Source of the DNA: Actinoplanes sp. NBC_00393
GTDB taxonomy: Bacteria > Actinomycetota > Actinomycetes > Mycobacteriales > Micromonosporaceae
Length of the DNA stretch: 64,000 bases
Direction of reading: 5' to 3'
NCBI RefSeq assembly: GCF_036053395.1
Contig: NZ_CP107942.1
Location: forward strand, 8,891,001-8,955,000
The notes under the pieces are model-generated. The model was not told the DNA's origin and searched no databases. It saw nothing but the letters and a program-made list of their open reading frames with translations. Both the position numbers and the translations under genes were made by a program. This document shows positions 34,881 to 43,562 of this stretch, piece after piece (the stretch's first letter is position 1; every line of letters begins with the position of its first letter).

Positions 34881-35599
34881 GCGACCTCGACGAACACGAC
34901 AACCTGCACCGGTTGTTGGGCGGTTACCTCCTCGGCGGTCTCGACGAGGCCGACACCGATCGGCTCGACGAGCACCTGCACGACTGCGCGGATTGCCGAG
35001 CCGAACTCGACCGGCTGGCTCCCGTACCGGAAATGCTGCAGCGTCTGCCGGACGCGCGGCACCTGGGTGGTGGCGCACCGCTCGCGGTCGCCCCGACCGC
35101 GCGGCCCAGCCAGCAGAACATCGAAGGCCTGCTCAGCCGGATGCGGGCGGAGAAGACCAGGGAGACCCGGGTCAACCGGGTGCGGTGGCTGGCCGCCGCC
35201 GCGGTCGTGATGATCGCGGCCGCCGCGATCGGCTACGGGATCTTCACCAACGGCCGGGTGCAGCCCGGCACGGTGCCGGAGGCGCTGCCCAGCGTGGAGC
35301 TGGTGACCACCCGGTTCGAGTCGGCGCCCGGCAGCGGGCTGACCGGATCGGCGGTCCTCACCCCGAAGGAGTGGGGTGTGGCGATCGCGCTGGATGTGAG
35401 CAAGATGTCCGGCAACGGGCCGTTCCTGTGCCTGATGCGCAGCAAGGGCGGCGGTACGGAACAGTCCGCGGTCTGGGGTGACACCGGAAACGGCAGCGCC
35501 AAGGTGAACGGCGCGAGCTCGTTCAAGATCGGCGACGTGGACGCGGTGCTGATCACCGACCGGGACGGAAAAGTGCTTGGCACCGCTTCGGTGACGTGA
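34877..35599 (+). CDS. Membrane anti-sigma factor with a zinc-binding ZAS motif
   Basis: 240 residues. H33-x3-C37-x2-C40 in DEHLHDCADCRAEL is the zinc anti-sigma motif. A single membrane helix (about 102-122, WLAAAAVVMIAAAAIGYGI) separates the cytoplasmic sigma-binding domain from an extracytoplasmic domain of about 115 residues, which probably senses an envelope signal. It is coupled to the ECF sigma gene at its start codon. Confidence 0.88.
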   Translation: MSDLDEHDNLHRLLGGYLLGGLDEADTDRLDEHLHDCADCRAELDRLAPVPEMLQRLPDARHLGGGAPLAVAPTARPSQQNIEGLLSRMRAEKTRETRVNRVRWLAAAAVVMIAAAAIGYGIFTNGRVQPGTVPEALPSVELVTTRFESAPGSGLTGSAVLTPKEWGVAIALDVSKMSGNGPFLCLMRSKGGGTEQSAVWGDTGNGSAKVNGASSFKIGDVDAVLITDRDGKVLGTASVT

Positions 35600-35612
35600 A
35601 AGATGTGGGGGC

Positions 35613-36659
35613 ATGCGACCCGAATTCCGTATGCCCCCGAAACTGCGCCCGGGTGATCGGGTGGCCGTCGTCTCGCCCGCCTTCGCGGCGCCGGGTCTGT
35701 TCCCGGAGCTGCACGAGCAGGCGATCCGGCGGATCCGTGCGGAGCTGGCGCTGGAGCCGGTGGAGTACCCGACGACCCGGCAGCTCGGCGCCACGCCGGC
35801 GGACCGGGCCGCCGACCTGATGGCGGCGTACGCGGATCCGGCGATCCGGGCGGTCTTCGCGACGATCGGCGGGGACGACCAGATCACCGTGCTGCCGTAC
35901 CTGGATCCCACGCCGTTCCGGGCCGACCCGAAGCCGTTCTTCGGCTTCTCGGACAACACGAACCTGCTGAACTGGCTCTGGTACCACGGCATCGCGGCGT
36001 ACCACGGTGGATCGACCCAGATGCATCTCGCGCAGGGCGAGGGGATCCGGCCGGAACACCTGGAGTCGCTGCGTGCGGCCCTCTTCGAGACCGGCGACCG
36101 GGAGATCCGGCCGGTCGCCGCGTTCGCCGAGGAGGAGGTGAACTGGGAGGACCCCCGGTCGCTCACCGAGTCGGCGCCGATGATCCCGAGCCCGGGGTGG
36201 AGCTGGCACCGGCCGGACCGGGTGGTCACCGGCCCGGCCTGGGGCGGCAATCTGGAGATCCTGCACTGGAATCTGGCGGCCGGGCGCTGGGTCCGCCCGT
36301 CCGGTGACTACGCGGGCTGCGTGCTGCTGCTGGAGACGTCCGAGGAGATGCCACCCGAGCTGGAGGTCTTCCGGATGTTGCGCAATGCCGGGGAGCGCGG
36401 GCTGCTGCAGCAGTTCCCGGCGGTGCTGGTGGCGACCGCCAAGGCCACGCATTTCGCCGCGCCACGGCCGCCGGAGGACCGGCAGAAGTACCGGGACGAG
36501 CAGCGGGCGGCGGTGCTGCGGGCCCTGGAGGCGTACAACCCGGAGGCGATGGCGGTCTTCGGCGTGGACTTCGGGCACACCGACCCGCAGTGGGTGCTGC
36601 CGTACGGCGGCCGGATCACGGTCGACGGCCCGGCGCGACGGATCATCGCGCACTACTGA
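35613..36659 (+). CDS. LD-carboxypeptidase (peptidase family S66, LdcA/MccF type)
   Basis: 348 residues. The Ser-Glu-His triad of family S66 is visible: S113 in FFGFSDNTNLL, E215 in GGNLEIL and H322 in VDFGHTDPQ. The family removes the terminal D-Ala from peptidoglycan tetrapeptides or, in the MccF branch, cleaves microcin C-type compounds; the length and triad spacing are closer to MccF, so the substrate is uncertain. It starts 13 bp after the anti-sigma stop and may be cotranscribed. Confidence 0.9.
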   Translation: MRPEFRMPPKLRPGDRVAVVSPAFAAPGLFPELHEQAIRRIRAELALEPVEYPTTRQLGATPADRAADLMAAYADPAIRAVFATIGGDDQITVLPYLDPTPFRADPKPFFGFSDNTNLLNWLWYHGIAAYHGGSTQMHLAQGEGIRPEHLESLRAALFETGDREIRPVAAFAEEEVNWEDPRSLTESAPMIPSPGWSWHRPDRVVTGPAWGGNLEILHWNLAAGRWVRPSGDYAGCVLLLETSEEMPPELEVFRMLRNAGERGLLQQFPAVLVATAKATHFAAPRPPEDRQKYRDEQRAAVLRALEAYNPEAMAVFGVDFGHTDPQWVLPYGGRITVDGPARRIIAHY

Positions 36660-36660
36660 T

Positions 36661-37140
36661 TCAGGCCGTGTGCCGATATTCGCGGTGGGTCGCCGGGGTG
36701 GCCGGCGGCACGGCCTGGCGGGCCGCGAGCAGAGCAGCGCGGGCCGCGGCCGCCGAGCGGATCGCCGCGCTGTGCCGCTGCCGCAGCAGGTCCTCCAGGC
36801 GGCTGGTGAGTTCGGCCCGGCTGAACGGCTTGGCCAGGAAGTCGTCCGCACCGGCGTGCAGCGCCGTCATGATCTGCTGGCGGTGCACGTCGGCGCTGAC
36901 CACCATGATCGGCATGTCCTGGGTCTCCGGGTCGCTGCGGATGCGACGGCACAACTCGATGCCCGATCCGCCGGGCATCCGCACGTCGATCAGGGCCGCG
37001 TCGACGCCGCCGTGGGCGATGGCGTCGATGGCGCTCACCGAGTCACAAGCGGTCACCACGTCGAAGCCCAGCCGGTGCAGAGCCAACTTCAGGAGTTCCC
37101 GATGGTCTATCTCGTCGTCGGCGATCAGCACGGTAGGCAC
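36661..37140 (-). CDS. Single-domain response regulator (receiver) protein
   Basis: 159 residues. The receiver fold has the acidic pair in LIADDEIDH, phosphoacceptor D52 in LIDVRMPG, a serine in VVSADVH and K104 in LAKPFS. There is no DNA-binding output; the last 45 residues are an Ala/Arg-rich tail. GTG 37140 has GGAGG six bases upstream; GTG 37158 would add six residues. No cognate kinase is adjacent. It ends one base from the S66 stop. Confidence 0.85.
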   Translation of the reverse strand: MPTVLIADDEIDHRELLKLALHRLGFDVVTACDSVSAIDAIAHGGVDAALIDVRMPGGSGIELCRRIRSDPETQDMPIMVVSADVHRQQIMTALHAGADDFLAKPFSRAELTSRLEDLLRQRHSAAIRSAAAARAALLAARQAVPPATPATHREYRHTA

Positions 37141-37261
37141 GCGAACCTCCAGGGACACTGCTGTGCACTTGTACTCCAGTTCGGCAACCTCGTTGCTCCG
37201 CTGAGGCCAACCGCCGCTAAATGCTTCGCCACCTGAAGCGGTGAACTGGTCGAATGGGCGC

Positions 37262-37777
37262 GTGATCAGACCGGCGCGAGCTACGGAGATCGAGCGGCTG
37301 CGGGAGATCGAGGTGGCGGCCGGGCGGTCGTTCGCCGCGATCGGGATGGACGAGGTGGCCCGCGATGAGGCGCTGCCCGCCGCTGAGCTGCTGGAATACC
37401 AGCGGGACGGGCGGGCGTGGGTGGTCGTCGACGAGGTGGACCGGCCGGTGGGCTACCTCATCGCCGAGTGGGTGGACGGGCTGGTGCACATCGAGCAGGT
37501 TTCGGTCGATCCGGCGTACGCGGGCCGTGGTCTCGGTCGTGATCTGATCACGCACGTCGCGGATTGGGCCCGGAGTTGCGGCTCGGCCGCGCTGACGCTG
37601 ACCACCTTCGCCGAGGTGGCCTGGAATGCGCCGTATTACGAGCGGCTGGGCTTCCGGCGGCTGGCCGACAGCGAGCTGACGCCGGGGCTGCGGGAGATCC
37701 GGGCCGAGGAGGCCGCGCACGGGCTGGACCGCTGGCCCCGCCTGACCATGCGACGCGATCTTCCGGCCGGCTCATAG
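37262..37777 (+). CDS. GNAT-family N-acetyltransferase
   Basis: 171 residues. EQVSVDPAYAGRGLGRDLITHVADWAR is the acetyl-CoA binding motif A (R/Q-x2-G-x-G/A), and YYERLGFRRLADSELTPGLREIRAEEAAHGLDRW is the C-terminal motif B region. Substrate unknown. GTG 37262 is preferred over GTG 37241. Its TAG stop overlaps the -10 box of the next gene. Confidence 0.88.
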   Translation: MIRPARATEIERLREIEVAAGRSFAAIGMDEVARDEALPAAELLEYQRDGRAWVVVDEVDRPVGYLIAEWVDGLVHIEQVSVDPAYAGRGLGRDLITHVADWARSCGSAALTLTTFAEVAWNAPYYERLGFRRLADSELTPGLREIRAEEAAHGLDRWPRLTMRRDLPAGS

Positions 37778-37780
37778 GGT
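37775..37780 (+). promoter_or_regulatory. -10 box TAGGGT overlapping the GNAT stop
   Basis: TAGGGT at -12 to -7 of ATG 37787. Its TAG doubles as the stop codon of the acetyltransferase gene. Confidence 0.4.
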
Positions 37781-37786
37781 TGGGGC

Positions 37787-38338
37787 ATGCGTGCTGCCGT
37801 CTCCCGCGAGTCCGTCCTCCCGAGCGCCGACCGGAAGCTGCCGGTGGCCGGCGCCGGGGAGGTACGCGTACGCGTCATGAACCAGGACGGCGCCGGTGTG
37901 GTGGACGCGCTCGGCGAGGGCGTACGCGACCTCGAGCCGGGCGACCGGGTGTGGCTCTGGGCCGCCGAAACCACGCAGGACTATGTCGTGCTGCCCCGTC
38001 ACCAAGCCGTCCGGATGCACGACTACGTCCCGTTCGAGGTCGGCGCCCTCCTGGGCCTGCCGGCCCTGAAAGCGCACCGGTGCCTGACCCGGGCCACCGG
38101 CGGCCCGGACCGGCTCACCCCGGGCTCGCTGGCCGGCCGGACCGTGCTGATCGCGGACGGTGCCGGCCCGATCGGCACGGCGGCGATCCAGCTCGCGAAG
38201 TGGGCCGGTGCAACCGTGGAAGACTCCGCCGGTACCCCCCTCGACACCGCGGACCTGGATCTGACGCCGGAGGAGACGGCGAACGCGGTGGCCGCGGTTG
38301 CCGAGGCGGTCAACGCGGGCGCGTTCCGGCAGCCGTAG
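37787..38338 (+). CDS. Shortened MDR (zinc-binding dehydrogenase-like) protein
   Basis: 183 residues, against 320-340 for ordinary medium-chain dehydrogenase/reductases. GEVRVRVMNQDGAGVVDALGEGVRDLEPGDRVWLW is a trimmed GroES-like domain, and AGRTVLIADGAGPIGTAAIQLAKWAGATV is the nucleotide-binding start. The rest of the Rossmann domain and the usual N-terminal HPVD region are missing. The frame is intact and codon use normal, so it may be a functional reduced protein rather than a pseudogene. It may be leaderless. Confidence 0.65.
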   Translation: MRAAVSRESVLPSADRKLPVAGAGEVRVRVMNQDGAGVVDALGEGVRDLEPGDRVWLWAAETTQDYVVLPRHQAVRMHDYVPFEVGALLGLPALKAHRCLTRATGGPDRLTPGSLAGRTVLIADGAGPIGTAAIQLAKWAGATVEDSAGTPLDTADLDLTPEETANAVAAVAEAVNAGAFRQP

Positions 38339-38400
38339 GTCGGGTTAACCCTACTGTCGATCGGGCGGCTCGCGGGATCGGAGAGGAGGCCCCGATTGCC

Positions 38401-38406
38401 TAGCGT
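38401..38406 (+). promoter_or_regulatory. -10 box TAGCGT for the histidine kinase gene
   Basis: TAGCGT at -13 to -8 of ATG 38414. The same hexamer precedes the genes at 5284 and 40447. Confidence 0.45.
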
Positions 38407-38413
38407 GAACGAC

Positions 38414-39718
38414 ATGACGACGACCTACGCCGATTCGGCGAACCAGTCGAGCCTGGCCGGGCGCTACCTGCGCCAGCTGGGCATCGACACCCAGTACGTG
38501 CTTCTCGGGTTCCCGATCGGTCTGATCACGATCGTGCTCTGCCTGACCGGGTTCGCGGTCGGCATCGGCACCGTGATCATCTGGGTCGGCCTGCCGATCC
38601 TGGTCGCCACTCTGGGGATGTCCCGCGGCTTCGCCATCCTGGAGCGGGCCCGGATGGGACCGGTGCTGCGGCGCAGGATCCCGCACCCGATGTACCGCAC
38701 CGCCCGCGCCGACGGCTGGGTACGCAAGATGCTGTCCCCACTCGCCGACGCGCAGTCCTGGTTGGACATGGTGCACGGGATCTTCCGGTTCATCCCGAGC
38801 ACCCTGGCGTTCTGCTTCGTCATCACCTGGTGGTCGGTGACCGTGGCCGGCCTCACCTACCCGTTCTACGACTGGACGCTGCCGCACCCGGAGGCCAACT
38901 ACGAGCTGCCGGAGTTCCTCGGCTTCCAGGACACCGCCGGCACCCGGATCGGCGTCAACGTGATGATCGGCCTGATCTTCGGCGCCACCCTCTACCCGGT
39001 GGTCCGCGGCGCCGCCCTCTTCGAGGCGTTCTTCGCGCAGCTTCTGCTCAGCCGGGTCGACGACCTGCGGCAGCAGGTCGCCCAGGCGAACGCGGACCGG
39101 GACATCGCCCAGCAGCAGAAGGCGGCCGCGGTCTCGGCCGAGGCGGTCGCGCTGCGCAGGCTGGAACGCGATATCCACGACGGCCCGCAGCAGCGGCTGG
39201 TGCGGCTGGCCATGGACCTGGGCCGGGCCGAGCAGCAGTTCGCCACCGACCCGGAAGCGGCCCGGGCCACCGTCGCCGAGGCGCTCTCGCAGACCCGGGA
39301 AACCCTGGACGAGCTGCGTGCCCTCTCCCGCGGCATCGCCCCGCCGATCCTGGTCGACCGGGGACTGCAGGCCGCGCTGACCGCGCTCGCCGGCCGGTGC
39401 ACCGTGCCGGTCGACCTGGACGCGCCGCCGATCGAGCGCCTCGACCCGTCGGTCGAGTCGACTGCGTACTTCGTGGTGGCCGAGGCCCTGACCAACGTCG
39501 CCAAGCACAGCCACGCCAGCGAGGTGCAGGTGAGTGTGCAGCGGATCGCCACCGGCCTGCTGGTCACCGTCGCCGACGACGGGATCGGCGGGGCCAGCCT
39601 CGCCAAGGGTCACGGTCTGGCCGGACTCGACGACCGGGTCCGGGCGGCCGGCGGGGTGATGGCGGTGGAGAGTCCGGAAGGCGAAGGGACGCGGCTCACG
39701 GCGGCATTGCCGATCTGA
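38414..39718 (+). CDS. Membrane sensor histidine kinase (NarX/DesK type)
   Basis: 434 residues. Several N-terminal helices (about 30-75, 120-145, 185-205) precede a coiled coil, then a HisKA_3 domain with H255 in RRLERDIHDGPQQRLVRL, and a HATPase with the N box EALTNVAKHSHAS and ADDGIGGASLAKGHGLAGLDDRVRAAGG. It should phosphorylate the LuxR-type regulator encoded 12 bp downstream. ATG 38414 is chosen for its leaderless promoter spacing; TTG 38396 or GTG 38405 are alternatives. Confidence 0.9.
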   Translation: MTTTYADSANQSSLAGRYLRQLGIDTQYVLLGFPIGLITIVLCLTGFAVGIGTVIIWVGLPILVATLGMSRGFAILERARMGPVLRRRIPHPMYRTARADGWVRKMLSPLADAQSWLDMVHGIFRFIPSTLAFCFVITWWSVTVAGLTYPFYDWTLPHPEANYELPEFLGFQDTAGTRIGVNVMIGLIFGATLYPVVRGAALFEAFFAQLLLSRVDDLRQQVAQANADRDIAQQQKAAAVSAEAVALRRLERDIHDGPQQRLVRLAMDLGRAEQQFATDPEAARATVAEALSQTRETLDELRALSRGIAPPILVDRGLQAALTALAGRCTVPVDLDAPPIERLDPSVESTAYFVVAEALTNVAKHSHASEVQVSVQRIATGLLVTVADDGIGGASLAKGHGLAGLDDRVRAAGGVMAVESPEGEGTRLTAALPI

Positions 39719-39730
39719 CAGCATGGCGGC

Positions 39731-40375
39731 ATGCGTGTGGTGATTGCCGACGATGCCGTCCTGCTGCGAGAGGGCCTGGTACGGCTCGTCGAGGAGAACG
39801 GTCACACTGTGGTGGCGGCCGTCGGCGACGGGCCGTCCCTGGTCGAGGCGATCAAGGAACACCGTCCGGACGTCTCCATCGTGGACGTCCGGATGCCGCC
39901 GTCGCACACCGACGAGGGGCTGCGCGCCGCGGTCGAGGCGCGGGCCGCGGTGCCGGGCAGTCCGATCCTGGTGCTCTCCCAATACGTCGAGGTCTCCTAC
40001 GCCGATGATCTGCTCGCCGATCGCCGAGGGGCGGTCGGCTATCTGCTCAAGGACCGGGTGTCGCTGGTCGCCGACTTCCTGGACGGGCTGAACCGGGTCG
40101 CCGAGGGCGGCACCGTGCTCGACCCCGAGGTGGTCGGCCAGCTGCTGGTCCGCCGGCACCGCGACGACCCGCTGCGCAGCCTGACCCCGCGTGAGCGCGA
40201 GGTGCTGGGCCTGATGGCCGAGGGCATGTCGAACACCGCGATCGCCCGCAAGATGGTGGTCACCGAGGGCGCGGTGGAGAAGCACGTGCGCAACATCTTC
40301 ACGAAGCTCGGGTTGCACCAGGACGAGGAGCAGCACCGGCGGGTCCTGGCGGTGCTGGCCTACCTCCAGACGTAG
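39731..40375 (+). CDS. LuxR/NarL-type response regulator
   Basis: 214 residues. The receiver has phosphoacceptor D52 in VSIVDVRMPP and K in VGYLLKDRV; the C-terminal helix-turn-helix is LTPREREVLGLMAEGMSNTAIARKMVVTEGAVEKHVRNIFTKLGL. It is cotranscribed with the kinase and followed by an MMPL transporter gene, a plausible target. Confidence 0.95.
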   Translation: MRVVIADDAVLLREGLVRLVEENGHTVVAAVGDGPSLVEAIKEHRPDVSIVDVRMPPSHTDEGLRAAVEARAAVPGSPILVLSQYVEVSYADDLLADRRGAVGYLLKDRVSLVADFLDGLNRVAEGGTVLDPEVVGQLLVRRHRDDPLRSLTPREREVLGLMAEGMSNTAIARKMVVTEGAVEKHVRNIFTKLGLHQDEEQHRRVLAVLAYLQT

Positions 40376-40379
40376 GGCT

Positions 40380-40403
40380 AGCACTACCCCGGACCGGGGT
40401 GCT
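40380..40403 (+). terminator. Possible terminator after the response regulator
   Basis: AGCAC...GTGCT arms enclose CCCCGG-A-CCGGGG across a two-base bulge, immediately after the stop codon. No U-tract. Confidence 0.45.
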
Positions 40404-40433
40404 CGCCGGATCGTCCAGCCACTTCGGAATTCA

Positions 40434-40439
40434 TAGCGT
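40434..40439 (+). promoter_or_regulatory. -10 box TAGCGT for the MMPL gene
   Basis: TAGCGT at -13 to -8 of ATG 40447, no ribosome-binding site. Confidence 0.4.
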
Positions 40440-40446
40440 TCTCACC

Positions 40447-42645
40447 ATGGACAACAGGGGGAACGTCAAGGGAATCGCGGCGCGCGTCGCGATGTGGAGC
40501 GCCCGCCATCGGGCGCTCGCCATCATCGGCTGGATCGCCTTCGTCGCGGCCACGGTCATGCTCAGCGCACAGCTCGGGACCACACAGGCCAACTACGCCG
40601 AGGCGGGGCACGGGGACTCCGGCGACGCGGACCGGATCGTCGAGGCGGCCGGTTTCCCGGAGCAGCCGGCCGGTGAGATGGTGCTGATCCAGAACCGGGC
40701 CGGCAGGGACCGGGTGGCCGCTGCGGAGGAGGTCACCCGGGCGCTGAAGTCGACCACGGACGTCACCGACGTACAGGCGCCGATCGAGTCGCCGGACGGC
40801 CGGTCGACGTTGATCTCGTTCACCATCGGCGGTGACGCGGAGACCGCGGGGGACCGGGTCGGCCCGGCGCTGGACACGGTGTCCAAGGTGCAGGCCGCCC
40901 ACCCGGATCTCTACATCGCCGAGGCCGGTGACGCGAGCGGGGACAAGCTGATCGGTGACGAGCTGGAGGAGGGCCTCACCCGGCTGTCGCTGCTGTCCAT
41001 CCCGGTGACGCTCGGCATCCTGCTGGTCGCCTTCGGCGCCGTGGTGGCCGCGCTGCTGCCGGTGGCGCTGGCGGTCATGTCGGTGGTCGCCGCGATCGGG
41101 TTGATGGCCGTGGCAAGCCGGTTCGCGCCGGCGGTGGACGAGACCACGCACGTGATGCTGCTGATCGGCCTGGCGGTCGGTGTCGACTACTGCCTCTTCT
41201 ACATCCGGCGGGAACGCGACGAGCGGCGCAAGGGCGCGGATCCGCACCGGGCACTGATGATCGCCGCGCAGACGTCCGGCCGGTCGATCTGGGTCAGCGG
41301 GCTCACCGTGATCGTGGCCATGGCCGGCATGTTCTTCACCCGTGACGTCACGTTCGTCAGCTTCGCGACCGGCACGATTCTGGTGGTCGCCACCGCGGTG
41401 CTGGGTTCGCTGACCGTGCTGCCGGCTCTGCTGTCGGCCCTCGGCGACCGGGTAGACGCGGTCAAGATCCCCGGCCTGTACCGCCGGAACAGCGAGGGCC
41501 GGGTGTGGAACGGGCTGCTGAAGCTCGTACTCGCCAAGCCGTTGATCTCTGCGGTGGTTGCGGTGGCGGCCCTGGGCGCGCTCGCCGCGCCGGCCCTGGA
41601 TCTGAAGACCAAGGGTCAGGGCATCCAGGACGTGTCCCCGGACGCGCCGGTGGTGCAGGCCTTCCTCGCGATCGGCGAGGCGTTCCCCAGCAAGACCACG
41701 CCGGCGCAGGTCGTCGTGCAGGCGGACACCGTCAAGGGCGCGCAGTTCGATCAGGCGCTGGCCGAGTTCCGGTCCGCGGTACAGGCCAGTGGCGGCAAGC
41801 TGGTCGAGCCGATCGACGTCGAGGTCAACCCGGCCGGGAACGTCGCGGTGGTCTCCGTCGGCCTGACCGGCAAGGAGGAGAGCGCCGAGGTGATCAGCGC
41901 GCTGAACCTGCTGCGCGGCGAGGTGGTCCCCGAGACGTTCGGAGCGCTTCCCGGTACGACCGCGCTGGTCACCGGCATGACCGCGGGCAGCGTCGACTAC
42001 AACGAACGGCTGGAGGAGAGCCTGCCCTGGGTCTTCACCTTCGTACTCGGGCTGGCGTTCCTGCTCCTGCTGGTCTCGTTCCGCTCGGTCGTCATCGCGA
42101 TCACCGGCGTGGCGCTGAACCTGCTCTCGGTGGCGGCCGCCTACGGCATGCTGGTCTTCGTCTTCCAGTACGGCCACTTCGAGGACCAGCTCAACTTCGT
42201 GTCCGGCGGGGGGATCACCAACTGGATGCCGCTCTTCCTCTTCGTCATCCTGTTCGGCCTCTCGATGGACTACCACGTCTTCGTGGTCAGCCGGATCCGC
42301 GAGGGACACGACCGGGGTCTGCCGATCCGCGAGGCGGTGCGCGACGGCATCGGCAGCACGGCCGGCGTGATCACCAGCGCCGCGGTGGTGATGGTCGCGG
42401 TCTTCGCGCTCTTCGCCACGCTTCCGCTGACCGCCACGAAGGAGCTCGGCGTCGGCCTGGCGGCGGCGGTCCTGCTGGACGCGACGATCGTCCGCGCGGT
42501 GCTGCTGCCGGCCGTGATGACGCTGCTCGGCCGGGCGAACTGGTGGCTGCCCCGCGGCCTGCGCTGGCTGCCGGAGATCGCCCACGAGCCGCCCGCGGCG
42601 GTCACCCCGCCGCCGGCCGAGCGGGAGCTGACGACGGTCAGCTGA
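40447..42645 (+). CDS. MMPL-family RND transporter
   Basis: 732 residues. Two repeats, each with one helix, an extracytoplasmic loop and five more helices: HRALAIIGWIAFVAATVM begins the first; LLIGLAVGVDYCLFYIRRERDERRKG and LFVILFGLSMDYHVFVVSRIREGHDRG carry the family aspartates of the proton relay. It probably exports lipids or hydrophobic metabolites. It lies beside a two-component system and converges on crcB, sharing the palindrome TCAGCTGA at the two stop codons. Confidence 0.92.
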   Translation: MDNRGNVKGIAARVAMWSARHRALAIIGWIAFVAATVMLSAQLGTTQANYAEAGHGDSGDADRIVEAAGFPEQPAGEMVLIQNRAGRDRVAAAEEVTRALKSTTDVTDVQAPIESPDGRSTLISFTIGGDAETAGDRVGPALDTVSKVQAAHPDLYIAEAGDASGDKLIGDELEEGLTRLSLLSIPVTLGILLVAFGAVVAALLPVALAVMSVVAAIGLMAVASRFAPAVDETTHVMLLIGLAVGVDYCLFYIRRERDERRKGADPHRALMIAAQTSGRSIWVSGLTVIVAMAGMFFTRDVTFVSFATGTILVVATAVLGSLTVLPALLSALGDRVDAVKIPGLYRRNSEGRVWNGLLKLVLAKPLISAVVAVAALGALAAPALDLKTKGQGIQDVSPDAPVVQAFLAIGEAFPSKTTPAQVVVQADTVKGAQFDQALAEFRSAVQASGGKLVEPIDVEVNPAGNVAVVSVGLTGKEESAEVISALNLLRGEVVPETFGALPGTTALVTGMTAGSVDYNERLEESLPWVFTFVLGLAFLLLLVSFRSVVIAITGVALNLLSVAAAYGMLVFVFQYGHFEDQLNFVSGGGITNWMPLFLFVILFGLSMDYHVFVVSRIREGHDRGLPIREAVRDGIGSTAGVITSAAVVMVAVFALFATLPLTATKELGVGLAAAVLLDATIVRAVLLPAVMTLLGRANWWLPRGLRWLPEIAHEPPAAVTPPPAERELTTVS

Positions 42646-42997
42646 CCAGCTGAGCGAGGGCGCCGCCCAGGTGGGCGGCGCCCAGTCCGGCCGTGATGCT
42701 GAGCAGCGGATATCCGATGGCGGTGACGATCTCACCGCGCCGGGCCAGGGTGAGCGTCTCCCAGCTGAACGTCGAGTACGTCGTCAGCGCCCCGCAGAAC
42801 CCGGTCCCGAGCAGCGCGACCACACCGGGGCCCAGCGGGACGGCGAGGACCAGCCCGAGCGCGAACGAGCCGGCGACGTTGACCACGAGCGTGCCCCACG
42901 GGAACGCCGGACCGTAGCGGACCTGGAAGAACCGGTCGGTGAGATAGCGCAGCGGCGCCCCGGCGGCCGCGCCCAGGGCGACCAGAAGCAGGGTCAT
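42638..42997 (-). CDS. crcB: CrcB/FluC fluoride channel subunit (second copy)
   Basis: 119 residues, four helices. GAAAGAPLRYLTDR, PWGTLVVNVAGSFALGLV and GFCGALTTYSTFSWE are the Fluc signature, with the central Asn and the Phe/Ser-Thr channel track. Fluc channels expel F- and work as antiparallel dimers. Its ATG overlaps the stop of the first crcB gene (ATGA), so the two subunits are made together and may pair as a heterodimer. Confidence 0.93.
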   Translation of the reverse strand: MTLLLVALGAAAGAPLRYLTDRFFQVRYGPAFPWGTLVVNVAGSFALGLVLAVPLGPGVVALLGTGFCGALTTYSTFSWETLTLARRGEIVTAIGYPLLSITAGLGAAHLGGALAQLVS

Positions 42998-43338
42998 CGG
43001 CGGACGGCCGTGGCCAGGGCGCTGCCCGCCCAGACCGCCAGCAGGGCACCGACCAGGGTGGCGGCCAGATAACCCAGGCCGGCCTCGGAGACCTGCGCGG
43101 TGGCGGTGGAGAAGGTGGTGTAGCCGCCGAGCACCCCGGTGCCGAGAAAGAGGCGCGGCAGCCGCCGGTCGATCACCGTGTAGAGCACGCCGATCAGGAA
43201 ACAGCCGGAGATGTTGACCACCCAGGTGGCCCAGGGCGTGCCCGGCCAGGCGGCCGAGACGCCGTAGCGCGTCACCGCGCCGAGCACGCCACCGGCAGCG
43301 ACGGCCAGCAGCGCCGGCCGGTCCACGTCGAGATCCAT
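42994..43338 (-). CDS. crcB: CrcB/FluC fluoride channel subunit (first copy)
   Basis: 114 residues, four helices, with GGVLGAVTRYGVSAA, PWATWVVNISGCFLIGVLY and GVLGGYTTFSTATAQ. It is a divergent paralogue of the next gene, as is usual for two-gene Fluc loci. ATG 43338 or GTG 43341 may be the start; TAACGT lies about 8-10 bases upstream. No fluoride riboswitch was recognised in the 224-bp leader. Confidence 0.92.
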   Translation of the reverse strand: MDLDVDRPALLAVAAGGVLGAVTRYGVSAAWPGTPWATWVVNISGCFLIGVLYTVIDRRLPRLFLGTGVLGGYTTFSTATAQVSEAGLGYLAATLVGALLAVWAGSALATAVRR

Positions 43339-43500
43339 CACCAGGGACGTTAGCCCACCGGGAGCCGGGCGGCCGGGGAGACGTGGCGGCGTCCCCCCGG
43401 CCGGTCCCGGGGCGCTCGTTCCGCCGAGCACCGACTGTCCACTTTAGGCCAAGATCAAAATATCGGGGTACGGGCATCGAAGCTTTCCCCGACCGGGACG

Positions 43501-43556
43501 CGACCACCTGCCGGGGCGCGGCCGAAACGCGGCCGCCGGGCCAGGGCAGGTGGTCG
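43501..43556. terminator. Nested hairpin terminator after the glycosyltransferase gene
   Basis: An outer perfect 12-bp stem, CGACCACCTGCC with GGCAGGTGGTCG, encloses an inner 7-bp stem GCGGCCG-N5-CGGCCGC. It lies just beyond the minus-strand stop at 43563. Confidence 0.8.
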
Positions 43557-43562
43557 AGGTCG

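Noticed and set aside
38351..40384. 677-residue minus-strand frame over the two-component system
   Set aside because: Shadow of kinase and regulator genes with clear motifs.
40384..42735. 783-residue minus-strand frame over the MMPL gene
   Set aside because: Shadow frame rich in Arg/Asp/His; the plus-strand MMPL protein is unambiguous.
43339..43562. Fluoride riboswitch upstream of crcB
   Set aside because: No recognisable conserved core; the region is mostly a terminator hairpin and GC-rich spacer.
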